From contig NZ_BMRY01000006.1 of assembly GCF_014648875.1 (NCBI RefSeq), positions 372,001-436,000 of the forward strand: a stretch of DNA of 64,000 nt, in the 5' to 3' direction. Source of the DNA: Streptomyces parvus. Lineage in GTDB: Bacteria; Actinomycetota; Actinomycetes; Streptomycetales; Streptomycetaceae. The notes below the pieces were generated by a model that saw only the letters and a list, made by a program, of their open reading frames with translations, was not told the DNA's origin and did not search any database. This document shows, piece by piece, positions 32,147-41,014 of this stretch. Positions within the stretch are counted from its first letter, which is position 1; every line of letters begins with the position of its first letter. The translations under genes were made by a program, and so were the position numbers.

Positions 32147-33874
32147 TCAGTGTGCCGCTCGTCCAGAGCCCGCCGCCTCGGCCGGCTCGCGGCGCGCGGG
32201 CAGCATCGGGCGCGGGGCCGGGCGGTTCCGCGTGGCGGGACGGACGGCCTCGGTCGCCTGGTTCGCCTGGGCCGTGCCGGCCGGTTCGGGCCGTTCGGCC
32301 GGCTCGGCTTCGCTCCGGCGGCAGGGCTCCTTCGGCGGGCACTCCATGACCTTCGGCAGCCGCAGGGCGGCCAGCGCCCCGAGCAGCAGGAGCCCGGCGC
32401 TGACGAAGAGCGTGATGTGGAGTCCGTCGATGAAGGCGTGCCGGGCCGTGGTGCGCAGCAGATCGCCCATCGGGCCGCCGAGCTGCGCGGCGACCTGGTA
32501 GGCCTCGCCCAGTGAGTGGGAGGCCTCGGCCCCGGCACGGGCCGGGACGCCCTTGTCGCCGAGGGAGGCGAGGCCGGGGGCGTAGGCGGCGTTCATGACG
32601 CTGCCGAGCAGGGCGATGCCGAGGCCCGCGCCGAGCTGGTAGGAGGTCTCGCCGATCGCCGCCGCGCCGCCCGCCCGCTCCGGCGGGGCGTCGCTGAGCA
32701 TCGACTCGTACGCCCCGAAGAGCGTGGTCTGCAGCCCGAAGCCGAGCAGCACGAACGCGGTGGTCAGCAGGGCGGGCCGGTCGTGCTGCCCCATCGCCGT
32801 GAGCACCAGGACGGAGGACGCGGTGAGGACGAAGCCCCAGCCGACCATGCGCCGGGGGCCGAAGCGGCGCAGGGTGTACGAGCCGGTGGCGCCCGCGGCC
32901 ATCGCCGCGAAGGTCAGCGGCAGGAGGCGCAGTCCGGTCTCCAGCGGGGTGAGCCCCAGCACCAGCTGGAGGTACTGGACGGCGATCAGTTGGAGGCCGA
33001 CCAGCGCCAGCATGGCGAGCACGATGCAGCCGACGGCGGTGGAGAAGGCCGGGCGGGCGAACATCGACACGTCGATCAGCGGATGCCTGCGGCGCTTCTG
33101 CCGGCGGACGAAGAGGATCAGGAGCGCGAGACCGAGGGTCAGCGGGCCGAGCGCGACCGGATCCAGGAGCCCCGCCCCGCCGCCCAGGCGCTTGACGCCC
33201 AGGACCAGGCCGAGCACCCCGGCCGCGGCCATCAGCGCGCCCAGCACGTCCCACGGGCCGTCGTCGCCGCCGCGCGACTCGGGCAGCAGCCAGCGGCCGA
33301 GCGGCAGGATCACGGCCATCAGCGGGATGTTGATCAGGAAGACCGAGCCCCACCAGAAGTGCTCGACCAGGAAGCCGCCGACGACCGGCCCGGTGGCGGC
33401 GCCGACCGCGGCGACCGCGGTCCACACCCCGATGGCGAGCGCCCGCTCCCGGCGGTCGGGGAAGACCTGGCGCAGGATCGACAGCGTGGCGGGCATGATC
33501 ATCGCGCCGCCGACGCCGAGGAGGGCGCGGGCCGCTATCAGGACGCCGGAGGTGTCGGCCGTCGCGGCGAGCACGGAGGCCAGGCCGAACAGCGCGTAAC
33601 CGATCAGGAGCACACGCCGTCTGCCGATCCGGTCACCCAGCGTGCCGAAGAGGATGAGCAGCGAGGCGCAGACGAGGGGGTAGGCGTCGACGATCCACAG
33701 GAGGGCCGTGCCGCTCGGACGCAGATCCTCGGTGAGGGACGGCACCGCGACATGGAGCACGGTCGCGTCGAGTGCGACGACGAGAAGACTGAGACAGAGG
33801 ACCACGAGGACGACCCAGCGGTTGGCGTCGTCGGCTTTGCGCAGCCGGACTCCGGCCGTGGTCGTCCCGGACAT
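32147..33874 (-). CDS. MFS drug exporter, DHA2 (EmrB/QacA) family, 14 TM
   Basis: 575 residues with about 14 membrane helices. Motif A FGTLGDRIGRRRVLLIGYALFG, motif B/C GVGGAMIMPATLSILRQVFP and GAATGPVVGGFLVEHFWW mark proton-coupled multidrug exporters of the QacA/EmrB group. The last 70 residues are a Pro/Arg/Glu-rich cytoplasmic tail. GGGAGG precedes the ATG. The substrate is unknown; no dedicated TetR repressor gene is adjacent. Confidence 0.93.
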   Translation of the reverse strand: MSGTTTAGVRLRKADDANRWVVLVVLCLSLLVVALDATVLHVAVPSLTEDLRPSGTALLWIVDAYPLVCASLLILFGTLGDRIGRRRVLLIGYALFGLASVLAATADTSGVLIAARALLGVGGAMIMPATLSILRQVFPDRRERALAIGVWTAVAAVGAATGPVVGGFLVEHFWWGSVFLINIPLMAVILPLGRWLLPESRGGDDGPWDVLGALMAAAGVLGLVLGVKRLGGGAGLLDPVALGPLTLGLALLILFVRRQKRRRHPLIDVSMFARPAFSTAVGCIVLAMLALVGLQLIAVQYLQLVLGLTPLETGLRLLPLTFAAMAAGATGSYTLRRFGPRRMVGWGFVLTASSVLVLTAMGQHDRPALLTTAFVLLGFGLQTTLFGAYESMLSDAPPERAGGAAAIGETSYQLGAGLGIALLGSVMNAAYAPGLASLGDKGVPARAGAEASHSLGEAYQVAAQLGGPMGDLLRTTARHAFIDGLHITLFVSAGLLLLGALAALRLPKVMECPPKEPCRRSEAEPAERPEPAGTAQANQATEAVRPATRNRPAPRPMLPARREPAEAAGSGRAAH

Positions 33875-34373
33875 CTACGTACCTCCCGATGGGTCCCTCG
33901 CGCTCGGCGGACCGACGGTGACGTGTGGGGTGCGCGTCCCTCGGGCCCGGCATCGGCGGGCGAGTGATTCGTCAGCGTACGCGAGTTCGGGGTGGTCACA
34001 CGTGGTCCACGTCATACCCCGGTCCGCCGCACAGTGTGGCGTACGCCATCCCGGGCCCGGCCGGTGGGGCTCCCGTCGGGGGGCCGGAGGCCCGTGGCGG
34101 CGGGGCCGCGGGCGGCCGGCGCGGGGGGCGGCGGGGCGGTGTGCGGCTCCCCCGAATGGCGGGATCAATTGCCGCGGATTTCGGTGCGCCTCATTTTCCG
34201 AGAGATCAAACACGCTTACGAACGGAACCCGCGCGCTATTGGGGCCAAGATCACGAGGATTCTTCTCGACGCCCGGAAAAGACGCCGTTCCGAGACAAAG
34301 TCCACATCACATCGTCATCACAAAGCGGCCGGATTGGCCTGCTCGCACACTCACTCGCTGTAACGTCGATTGG
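33875..34373. other. 499-nt divergent intergenic region between MFS and PAP2 genes
   Basis: No gene recognised. A very G-rich run with many GGC/GGGG tracts (about 34060-34150) is followed by a comparatively AT-rich stretch (34160-34370). TAACGT at 34361-34366, eight nt before the PAP2 GTG, may be a -10 for a leaderless transcript. Confidence 0.35.
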
Positions 34374-35390
34374 GTGCGTACCGACATCTTTGCCCGGCTG
34401 GACCGGGAGCCGGAACCGCCGAAGATAGAGGCACCGCGGATGAGCCGTCACCGCATCGCCCTCTTCGGCGGGACGTTGGCGTTCTATCTCGCCATCGTCT
34501 GGGCGGTGCTGATCACGTCCTGGCTGGTGGCCCTGGACTGGAAGGTCATGCTGTTCCGGCCCTACCAGCAGTGGCCCGAGCTGCACCCCTTCCTGGACTA
34601 CTACGTCGTGCTCGGCCAGCGCGGCCCCACGGCGGTGATGGTCGCCTGCTGGCTGGGCTGGCGCTCCTGGCGTCAGCACACGCTCCGGCCGCTGCTGGTC
34701 CTCGGCACGTCCTTGCTCCTGCTCAATGTGACGGTGGGCGCGGTCAAGCTGGGGCTCGGGCGGCTCGGCCCGCACTACGCGACGCAGATCGGCTCGGCCG
34801 AGATGTTCGCCGGCGGCGATATATTTCCTTCCGGGCACACCGCGAACGCCGTCGTGACCTGGGGAATCCTCGCCTACCTGGCCACCACGCCACGGGCCAG
34901 GCGCTATCTGTCGGCGGTCTCCGCGACGGTCTCGCTGGGTGTCGGCCTCACCACCGTCTACATCGGTACGCACTGGCTCAGCGATGTCCTGCTGGGGTGG
35001 GCGGCCGGTCTGCTCATCCTGCTGGCGCTCCCCTGGTTCGAGCCGCTGATCGCCCGGACCGAGGCCTGGATCTTCGCGATGCGCGAGCGGTGGCGGGAGC
35101 GTCGCGGCGGGGCCCGTCCGGCGCCCGTGGCCGACACCGGACCGCAGCCGGTGCTGCTGCCGCAGTCGATGGCCACCGACGGCCTCACCGCCGAGGCCGT
35201 CACCGCCCCGGCCGAACCGGCGCTCCCCGCCGGGCACGCGGCGACGGGCGTCCGGGCGCGGGCCCACACCGGGCACCCGGCGCGCCCGGGCTCCATGCCG
35301 GTGGCCCCGGCGGGCGTCCGCCGACCGCCGCCGCACACCGAGCGGGGCCCGCGCGCGGGCAGCCCGGCCCGCCCGATGACCGGCGGCTGA
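34374..35390 (+). CDS. PAP2-family membrane phosphatase
   Basis: 338 residues from the GTG at 34374 (VRTDIFARLDREPEPPK), with an ATG at 34441 as alternative. Six or so membrane helices are followed by a Pro/Ala-rich cytoplasmic tail (about 225-338). The three acid-phosphatase motifs are present: KLGLGRLGP, FPSGHTAN and the catalytic region TVYIGTHWLSDVLLG. These enzymes dephosphorylate lipid phosphates such as undecaprenyl pyrophosphate or phosphatidate. No obvious ribosome site precedes the GTG, so translation may be leaderless. Confidence 0.88.
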   Translation: MRTDIFARLDREPEPPKIEAPRMSRHRIALFGGTLAFYLAIVWAVLITSWLVALDWKVMLFRPYQQWPELHPFLDYYVVLGQRGPTAVMVACWLGWRSWRQHTLRPLLVLGTSLLLLNVTVGAVKLGLGRLGPHYATQIGSAEMFAGGDIFPSGHTANAVVTWGILAYLATTPRARRYLSAVSATVSLGVGLTTVYIGTHWLSDVLLGWAAGLLILLALPWFEPLIARTEAWIFAMRERWRERRGGARPAPVADTGPQPVLLPQSMATDGLTAEAVTAPAEPALPAGHAATGVRARAHTGHPARPGSMPVAPAGVRRPPPHTERGPRAGSPARPMTGG

Positions 35391-35407
35391 CACGAGCCCG
35401 TGGAGAC

Positions 35408-35441
35408 GCCGAAGGCCCCGACCGCGGTCGGGGCCTTCGGC
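35408..35441. terminator. 16-bp-stem bidirectional terminator
   Basis: GCCGAAGGCCCCGACC (35408-35423) pairs perfectly with 35426-35441 across a 2-nt loop, between the convergent PAP2 and I78 genes. Confidence 0.92.
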
Positions 35442-35472
35442 GTTGCGGCGTGTCGGGCGGGGAGCCGGCGGG

Positions 35473-35688
35473 TCAGCCCACCCAGCAGCGCGTCACGGTG
35501 TCGTCCTCGACCTGGAAGTTGATGCGGCCGTGGCGGAACTCCATGGTCAGGAAGGCGCCCGGGGGGACGGACCGGACCGTGTCCCAGCCACGGCTTCTGG
35601 CCTGCCGCTCGGCGGTGTCGGCGGCGAGGCCGACGTACGCGTCGGCGTCGTCGTCCGGCTGTGCTGGAGGGGTCGGTAGAGATGCCAT
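35473..35688 (-). CDS. I78-family peptidase inhibitor
   Basis: 71 residues: DAYVGLAADTAERQARSRGWDTVRSVPPGAFLTMEFRHGRINFQVEDDTVTRCWVG has the eglin/potato inhibitor I-like layout of I78 (VG..A..A....GW..VR.v.PG...T.dy...R.n...d....v..c.cG). No signal peptide, so it acts inside the cell or is released by lysis. It could protect against endogenous serine proteases such as the two streptogrisins in this window, but this is inference. No operon partner is visible. Confidence 0.85.
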   Translation of the reverse strand: MASLPTPPAQPDDDADAYVGLAADTAERQARSRGWDTVRSVPPGAFLTMEFRHGRINFQVEDDTVTRCWVG

Positions 35689-35955
35689 GCCCTCACCGTA
35701 GGCGGCCCGGGACCGTGACGGAAGGCGGGGCCGTCAGGGCGTTCCGTTGCATCTCCATGTGCCGTGGCGGTCACGCTTGTGTCACAGGATCCCCACACGC
35801 TTATACGCGGTTCTATTCACCCGGACGGACCGGCGGGAAGCTTTGCGAAATCATAGGGTGACCTGCTTCTTTTACGATCGGAGCGGCAGATTTTCACCCT
35901 GCCCGGCGCACCGGAATTTCTCTCCCCCGTAAACTCTCCTTTCCCTCCCGTGGAC

Positions 35956-36921
35956 TCACGGTCCGTCGAGCGCCCGGGTGAGTCTCTCCCGCGCGTCCCG
36001 CATCAGATCGGTGAGCTCGGGAGGTTCGATCACCTCGAAATCGATCCCCATCATCAGGACATGGATCACCAGGACGGTGAGGTCCGGGGCGCCCGTGGTC
36101 AGCCGGCAGGTGTCCGCGTCCACGGCCTCCAGGACCCCGGCGGACGGCGAGATCCGCTGGGCGGCCTCCGCCAGCGGGGCTCTCAGCAGGATCACGGCGC
36201 GGGCCGCGTAGGCGGAGACCGCGACGCCCTGCGAGACGTACGCCGCCAGGTCCTCGGCGGGCGGAGGGCGCGGGACGAAGCGGGGGCCGTGGGGCGGGGT
36301 CGGGGTGATCCGGTCCGCCCGGAAGGTGCGCCAGTCCTCCCGCTCCAGGTCCCAGGCCACCAGATACCAGCGGCGCTCGGTGCAGACCAGCCGGTGCGGC
36401 TCGACCGTCCGGCGTGAGGACTCCCCGCCGTGGGTCCGGTAGGCGAACCGGAGGCGTTCGGCGTCCCGGCAGGCCGCGGCCAGCTCGGTGAGCAGGCCGG
36501 GGTCGACCAAGGAGGCGTCCTGGCCGTGCAGCATCGGCACGGTGAACGCGCCGAGCGCGCCCACCCTGCTGCGCAGCCGGTTCGGCAGCACCTGTTCCAG
36601 CTTGGCCAGCGCGCCTACGGAGGACTCGCCGATGCCCTCGATACCGTGCCCGGCGGCCGTGCGCAGGCCGACGGCGACCGCGACGGCCTCCTCGTCGTCC
36701 AGCAGCAGCGGCGGCAGCTCGGCGCCCGCCCCGAGCTGGTAGCCGCCACCGGTGCCGCGGGCGGCGTTCACCGGGTAGCCGAGTTCGCGCAGCTTGTCGA
36801 CGTCCCGGCGGACCGTGCGCGGGGTGACGCCCAGCCGGTCGGCCAGATCGGCGCCGGACCAGTCACGGTGGGTCTGGAGCAGCGAGAGCAGGCGCAGCAG
36901 TCGTGCCGAGGTCTCCAACAT
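35956..36921 (-). CDS. WYL-domain transcriptional regulator with N-terminal HTH
   Basis: 321 residues. The first 60 residues are a DeoR/HTH_11 helix-turn-helix (LLSLLQTHRDWSGADLADRLGVTPRTVRRDVDKLRELGYPVNAARGTGGGYQLG). A WYL domain follows (AACRDAERLRFAYR...RRTVEPHRLVCTERRWYLVAWDLEREDWRTFRADRI), proposed to sense a ligand, and a C-terminal WCX extension. Starts at the ATG at 36919-36921. The target is unknown; it lies 59 nt downstream of the transferase gene and may be cotranscribed with it. Confidence 0.92.
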   Translation of the reverse strand: MLETSARLLRLLSLLQTHRDWSGADLADRLGVTPRTVRRDVDKLRELGYPVNAARGTGGGYQLGAGAELPPLLLDDEEAVAVAVGLRTAAGHGIEGIGESSVGALAKLEQVLPNRLRSRVGALGAFTVPMLHGQDASLVDPGLLTELAAACRDAERLRFAYRTHGGESSRRTVEPHRLVCTERRWYLVAWDLEREDWRTFRADRITPTPPHGPRFVPRPPPAEDLAAYVSQGVAVSAYAARAVILLRAPLAEAAQRISPSAGVLEAVDADTCRLTTGAPDLTVLVIHVLMMGIDFEVIEPPELTDLMRDARERLTRALDGP

Positions 36922-36980
36922 GGGGGCGAGTCTGCCAGGGCTTGCGGACAGACCCCGTCCGCAAGCCCCCTTCCTCGGCG

Positions 36981-37817
36981 TCAGCGGTCCGCGGGTACGG
37001 GCTCCAGGCGCAGGCACAGGTCGTTGTCGGTGGTGTAGCAGGGGGTGGCGCGCACTCCCGGGGCCGCCGGGTGGCCCGGGTAGACGAAGGACTTGTCGCG
37101 GGACCAGACGTCGTCGAGTATCCGGGAGATCCTGACCCCGGCCGCGCCTGTCGCCGGGACCAGCCACAGCTGCCAGCGCTGCGCCTCGGGGACGGGTCCG
37201 GCGGCCGGCGGGGCGTAGGGCAGGGTGAAGGTGAAGGACCCGGCCGGTCCGTCCGGGTCCGGGGCGGTGAGCGGGACGCGGTGCACCCGGTCGGGCTCCC
37301 CCGGCAGCCGGGCCTCCACCACGGCACCCTCCCCCGCCTCGACGCCGTACAGCACACCCCGGACCGTCATGCCGGCCGGGCCCGCGAGGACGGCGCCCGC
37401 CTCGGCGTGCGGGGCGCGGACCCAGGAACGCACGGCGAGCCGGCCGTCCAGGGTCGGGTACGGGACCCGGGCGCTGACGCTCGCTGTTCCGGTGTCCGGG
37501 CAGCGGTCGACGAGGGCCCGCAGGTCGCGCAGCCCCGGTTCGACAACCGCCTCGGCGGGCTCGTCCCCGGGCTCCTCGACATACGCGTCCCAACGCCCCT
37601 CGGCCAGTTCGGTGGAGGCCGGGAGCACTCCCCGCAGCCGTCCGGGGGCCGGCCTGCTGAGCGGTATGCGCAGCGTGCCGCCGGGCTTCCTGCCCGCCGC
37701 ACCCCGGCGCCGCAGGAGCAGCACGGAATCGGGGACGGGAGCCGGGGCGGTCAGGTCGAAGGTGAGCGTTCCGGCGCGGTCGGCGGCGCAGTCGGCCCGT
37801 ACAACGGTGGAGTTCAT
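36981..37817 (-). CDS. Hypothetical protein associated with a glycosyltransferase
   Basis: 278 residues with a mixed beta pattern and no membrane segment or signal: VRADCAADRAGTLTFDLTAP, VLLLRRRGAAGRKPGG, RISRILDDVWSRDKSFVYPG. Streptomyces annotate such proteins as 'transferase' near GT4 enzymes, but no catalytic motif is recognisable. It overlaps the upstream glycosyltransferase stop by 4 nt (ATGA, 37814-37817), so it is almost certainly made with it and may be a polymer assembly or stability factor. Confidence 0.7.
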   Translation of the reverse strand: MNSTVVRADCAADRAGTLTFDLTAPAPVPDSVLLLRRRGAAGRKPGGTLRIPLSRPAPGRLRGVLPASTELAEGRWDAYVEEPGDEPAEAVVEPGLRDLRALVDRCPDTGTASVSARVPYPTLDGRLAVRSWVRAPHAEAGAVLAGPAGMTVRGVLYGVEAGEGAVVEARLPGEPDRVHRVPLTAPDPDGPAGSFTFTLPYAPPAAGPVPEAQRWQLWLVPATGAAGVRISRILDDVWSRDKSFVYPGHPAAPGVRATPCYTTDNDLCLRLEPVPADR

Positions 37818-39097
37818 GAGGACCTTCCCTTGCGGAGCACGTCGGCGGCCTTGTAGCGCAGGGCGTAGGCCCCGTCGAGGACGCTGCCCCGGGTGCGGTG
37901 CAGCGCGGTGCGCAGGGCTCCGTGCCCGTGCCCCTGGCTGCCGCGCGCGACGAGCTCGGTGAACAGGCTCTCGTGCTGCTCGGCGATCCGGGCCGGGTCG
38001 AAGCGGGCCGAGGCCTTCAGCGCGGCCCCGCCCATCCGGTGGCGCAGTCCGTCGTCCTCGATCAGCTGGAGCAGGGCTGCGGCGATCGCGTCCGGGTCGC
38101 CGACCGGCACCAGGCGGCCGTCGACGCCGTCCTCGATGATCTCGGCCGGTCCGTGCGGGCAGTCGGTGGCGACGACGGGCAGTCCGCCGCGCATCGCCTC
38201 GACGATCGTCATCCCGAAGGACTCGCGCTCGGAGGTGACGGCGGCGATCGACCCCTTGGGCCACTCGGCCTCCATGGGGTTGGCCGAGCCCATCAGGAAC
38301 ACATGGTTGTGCAGGCCGAGTTCGTCGACGAGGGAGCGCAGCGCCGCCTGTTCGTTCCCGGTCGCGTCCCCGCCGCCGTAGATGCGCAGCCGCCAGTCGG
38401 GGCGGGCCGCGGACACCTGGGCGAAGGCCCGCACGAGGAGGTCGTAGCGCTTGACGCGGTGCAGCCGGCCCGCCGCGACGACCCATTTCAGGTCGCCGTC
38501 CGCGGGCGGGCAGGCGGGCTCGGGGACGGCGTTGGGGATGGCCTCGATCCGTACGCCCGGGAGCTTCAGCCGGCTGCGGTAGTCGTCCGCGTCGGCGCGG
38601 GTGACGGTGGTGAGCGCGTCGAGGAGCGTGTAGCGGTGGGCGATCTCGCGGCGCAGCCGGTAGCCGTGGCTGTCCAGCGTCAGGTGCTCCTGCCCGACGC
38701 GCACCGGTCCGCGTCGGGTCTGCCGGCTGAGGTGCACGTTGAGTCCGGGGCGGGTGCCGACGACGACGTCCGCCTCGATGCCCTGGAGGTGGGCGGCGAT
38801 CCGGGCGTCGGTGAGCCGGCTGTACTGCTTGTGCCTGCTGTCGCCGCGCGGGAACACGGTGGCGGGCCGGGCGTGTTCGGCACGCTCGCCGTCGTAGGTC
38901 GCGCTCTTCTTCCGCAGGTCGACGAGGTGGCGCAGGGTCACGCCCTCGGGGGCGCCGAGGACGGGGACGTCACGGTGCCGGAAGACGGACACGATCTCGA
39001 CGTCGTGCTGCTCGGCGAGCGTACGGGCGAGCGTGAACGTCGTCCGGATCGTTCCTCCGATTCCGTAGGCATTGTGCAGAAGAAAAGAAATATGCAT
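37814..39097 (-). CDS. Glycosyltransferase family 4 protein
   Basis: 427 residues of GT-B fold. The N-terminal domain starts MHISFLLHNAYGIGGTIRTTFTLARTLAEQHDVEIVSV; the donor-binding domain has VVAAGRLHRVKRYDLLVRAFA and the E-x7-E-type motif SERESFGMTIVEAMRGGLPVVATDCPHGPAEII of GT4 retaining transferases. It likely transfers a sugar from an NDP-sugar in surface or teichoic-acid-like glycan synthesis, with the downstream gene. The acceptor is unknown. No signal peptide. Confidence 0.93.
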   Translation of the reverse strand: MHISFLLHNAYGIGGTIRTTFTLARTLAEQHDVEIVSVFRHRDVPVLGAPEGVTLRHLVDLRKKSATYDGERAEHARPATVFPRGDSRHKQYSRLTDARIAAHLQGIEADVVVGTRPGLNVHLSRQTRRGPVRVGQEHLTLDSHGYRLRREIAHRYTLLDALTTVTRADADDYRSRLKLPGVRIEAIPNAVPEPACPPADGDLKWVVAAGRLHRVKRYDLLVRAFAQVSAARPDWRLRIYGGGDATGNEQAALRSLVDELGLHNHVFLMGSANPMEAEWPKGSIAAVTSERESFGMTIVEAMRGGLPVVATDCPHGPAEIIEDGVDGRLVPVGDPDAIAAALLQLIEDDGLRHRMGGAALKASARFDPARIAEQHESLFTELVARGSQGHGHGALRTALHRTRGSVLDGAYALRYKAADVLRKGRSS

Positions 39098-39430
39098 GGT
39101 GTCGCTGTTTCCCCTGTCGACCCGGCCTGGTCAAGACTGCCACTTCCCCGCGGATTCGTGCCCGAAATACGCCGGGAAATCCCGGAGCATCCGCGAGATG
39201 GCGCACGGGATCCCCGGTTCCGCCGCCGGACGCACGCTGACCTGCGGGTTCCGGAGGCTGTCCATCCGTTTTCCTGCGAGTCCGGAAGTGCCGGGTCCGC
39301 TCCCGCGGGCCCACCGGTGCGGTAAACCGGCGCCTACCCGCCACCCGTTCGCCAATGCTTTCCTTCGAGCTTGACGAAGGAAAAGGCCGGGAAGTTGCCT
39401 GCGCCCCGGAGGAATTTCCGAGCGGGACGC

Positions 39431-39559
39431 GGGAGCCGTCCGGCGAGCGCGCGGAAGCCGTCCGCCGGACACGCGGGAGCCGTCCGGCGAGCGCGCGGAA
39501 GCCGTCCGCCGGACACGCGGGAGCCGTCCGGCGAGCGCGCGGAAGCCGTCCGCCGGACA
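39431..39559. repeat. Tandem repeat, 44-bp unit, 2.9 copies, built of 22-bp half-units
   Basis: Identical 44-bp copies start at 39431, 39475 and 39519 (the third is 41 nt). Each consists of two 22-bp halves, beginning GGGAGCCGTCC and GGAAGCCGTCC, that match at 17 of 22 positions, so the array is about six imperfect 22-bp units. It lies in the 590-nt gap upstream of the glycosyltransferase and of 39691. The period is not a multiple of three, so it is not coding. The identical copies indicate recent expansion. Confidence 0.93.
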
Positions 39560-39690
39560 GTCGATGTACCGATGTGTCGACCTGGCCGCACTTCCGTCCG
39601 CTCTGGTGCGTGACCCCGGCCACGGATCCCGCGTTGTCTCTTCATGAGCCGGGAACCACCCGGCCCACGCACCGAGTTCGAGGAGCCCCC

Positions 39691-40473
39691 GTGCCGCGCA
39701 TGCTCGACGTCAGCCAGGACGTACGCGCCGAGATCGGCGACGACGAAGCCGACCGGCTGCTCGTCGGCGACAACACCCCGGGCAGTTACGACTGCACCTC
39801 CTGCCGCACCCCCGGCGACTCCGACCAGGAACGCACCAGCACGGTGCTGTTCATCGGCGACGAGACCGCCGTGCTCGCGTTCGCCCACGCGACGTGCATC
39901 CCCTCGCAGGTCGTCAGGGTCGCGGAGGACCAGCTCCAGGGCGCGGTGCGCAGTATCACCGGCAGCGAGCAGAAGGACACGGAGGGGCTCATGCCCGAAC
40001 AGGCCGTCCTCGGCATCACCAGCGGACTCGTCCTCATCGAGGACGATCTGCGCCCGGCCCTGGTCGTCGAACCGACCGGCCCGGTCGCCAGGCCCGGCAC
40101 CGACGGCAGCGGGGGCGACGAGTTCCTCCAGCTGCTGCTGGAGCAGGGCTTCCGTCCCGCCCCCGACATGAACCGGCTGCCGGAGGTCCTCCCCGGCTGG
40201 TCCGTGCTGCTGGCGGTGGGTCAGCTGCACGCCGTGCTGCAGCCGAGCGCCGGCGGCGGCAACCCGGTCGCCTGGTGGCAGGCCCACCAGCCGCTCCAGG
40301 TCACCGAGGGCTGGCGGGCTGCGGTCAACAAGTCGCAGACGGTCCTCGTCTTCGCGGCCCCGGCCGGCACGATCGGCCAGCAGCCGCGCGAGGACCTGCT
40401 CCGGGACGCCCTGGAGAAGGCCGCGGCCAACGGGGTCCTGGTCGCCGCCTCGATGCCGCTGGCCGGAACCTGA
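39691..40473 (+). CDS. Hypothetical protein
   Basis: 260 residues from the GTG at 39691 with AGGAG five nt upstream; the frame is open further left through the tandem repeat but that part is not coding-like. Two halves are visible: residues 1-130 contain DNTPGSYDCTSCRTPGD with a CxxC pair and VLFIGDETAVLAFAHATC; residues 140-260 contain MNRLPEVLPGWSVLLAVGQLHAVLQPSAGGGNPVAWWQAHQPLQV. No known domain recognised. It precedes another conserved small hypothetical gene. Confidence 0.72.
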   Translation: MPRMLDVSQDVRAEIGDDEADRLLVGDNTPGSYDCTSCRTPGDSDQERTSTVLFIGDETAVLAFAHATCIPSQVVRVAEDQLQGAVRSITGSEQKDTEGLMPEQAVLGITSGLVLIEDDLRPALVVEPTGPVARPGTDGSGGDEFLQLLLEQGFRPAPDMNRLPEVLPGWSVLLAVGQLHAVLQPSAGGGNPVAWWQAHQPLQVTEGWRAAVNKSQTVLVFAAPAGTIGQQPREDLLRDALEKAAANGVLVAASMPLAGT

Positions 40474-40610
40474 TCATGTCGGGCCGACTCGGCCACCCCC
40501 GCCGAACAGCGATTTCTCCGGCGGGGCCGCATCCGACGGGCCGTGAGGTCGTTGGCACCTACGTGCACTCATACGACTCCCCCCGCCAGCATCAGAGTCA
40601 GATCCCCGCC

Positions 40611-40946
40611 ATGCGTCCTGCGCAGGATCCGCCGGGGGGCGTGTCCCCCACCCCGATCTACGACGCGCTGTACTCCGAGTACCGGCGCTCGTTCCGGGCG
40701 TTGCCGGGCGACCGGAGCGGTGAGGAGAATCTCGGCTTCTCGGCCTTCGGCGCCGGTCTCTTCGCTTCCCGGGCCCCGCTGAGCGGTCACTCCGCCGCCG
40801 CCTCGCACGGCGGACACGGCGGCCCGGGCGGGAGCGGCGGGCAGAGCCAGCGCACGACGGGCAGCCTCGGTTCCTGGCAGCGGGTCGGGCGGCATGCGGG
40901 GCGGCCCCGTCCCGCGGCGCTGCCTCCGGGGTCACGGGACTCCTGA
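40611..40946 (+). CDS. Conserved small hypothetical protein
   Basis: 111 residues: MRPAQDPPGGVSPTPIYDALYSEYRRSFRALPGDRSGEENLGFSAFG, then a Gly/His/Ser-rich disordered tail. I recall the N-terminal motif (PTPIYDALYxEYRRxFRALPGDRSGEE) in proteins encoded beside der in many Streptomyces. The start could also be upstream at a GTG near 40564, which has no clear ribosome site. Function unknown. Confidence 0.65.
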   Translation: MRPAQDPPGGVSPTPIYDALYSEYRRSFRALPGDRSGEENLGFSAFGAGLFASRAPLSGHSAAASHGGHGGPGGSGGQSQRTTGSLGSWQRVGRHAGRPRPAALPPGSRDS

Positions 40947-40948
40947 AA

Positions 40949-41012
40949 CCGGCGTACGACGAAGCCCTGGGCCGCTCTCGCGAGAGCGGCCCAGGGCTTC
41001 GTCGTACGCCGG
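40949..41012. terminator. Perfect 64-bp palindrome between the small hypothetical gene and der
   Basis: Positions 40949-40980 are the exact reverse complement of 40981-41012 with no loop and no mismatch (32-bp arms, centre TCTCGCGAGA). It lies 2 nt past one stop codon and 3 nt before another, so it serves as bidirectional terminator, but the arm length is unusual. Confidence 0.95.
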
Positions 41013-41014
41013 TG

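Noticed and set aside
33875..34373. Small gene in the MFS-PAP2 gap
   Set aside because: Open frames here have no ribosome site and mirror the G-rich composition; no family similarity was recognised.
39431..39559. Possible CRISPR array
   Set aside because: The repeats are contiguous with no spacers and the copies are identical, so it is a tandem repeat.
39355..39690. N-terminal extension of the hypothetical gene at 39691
   Set aside because: The extension runs through the 44-bp tandem repeat, whose period is not a multiple of three, and there is a good ribosome site at 39691.
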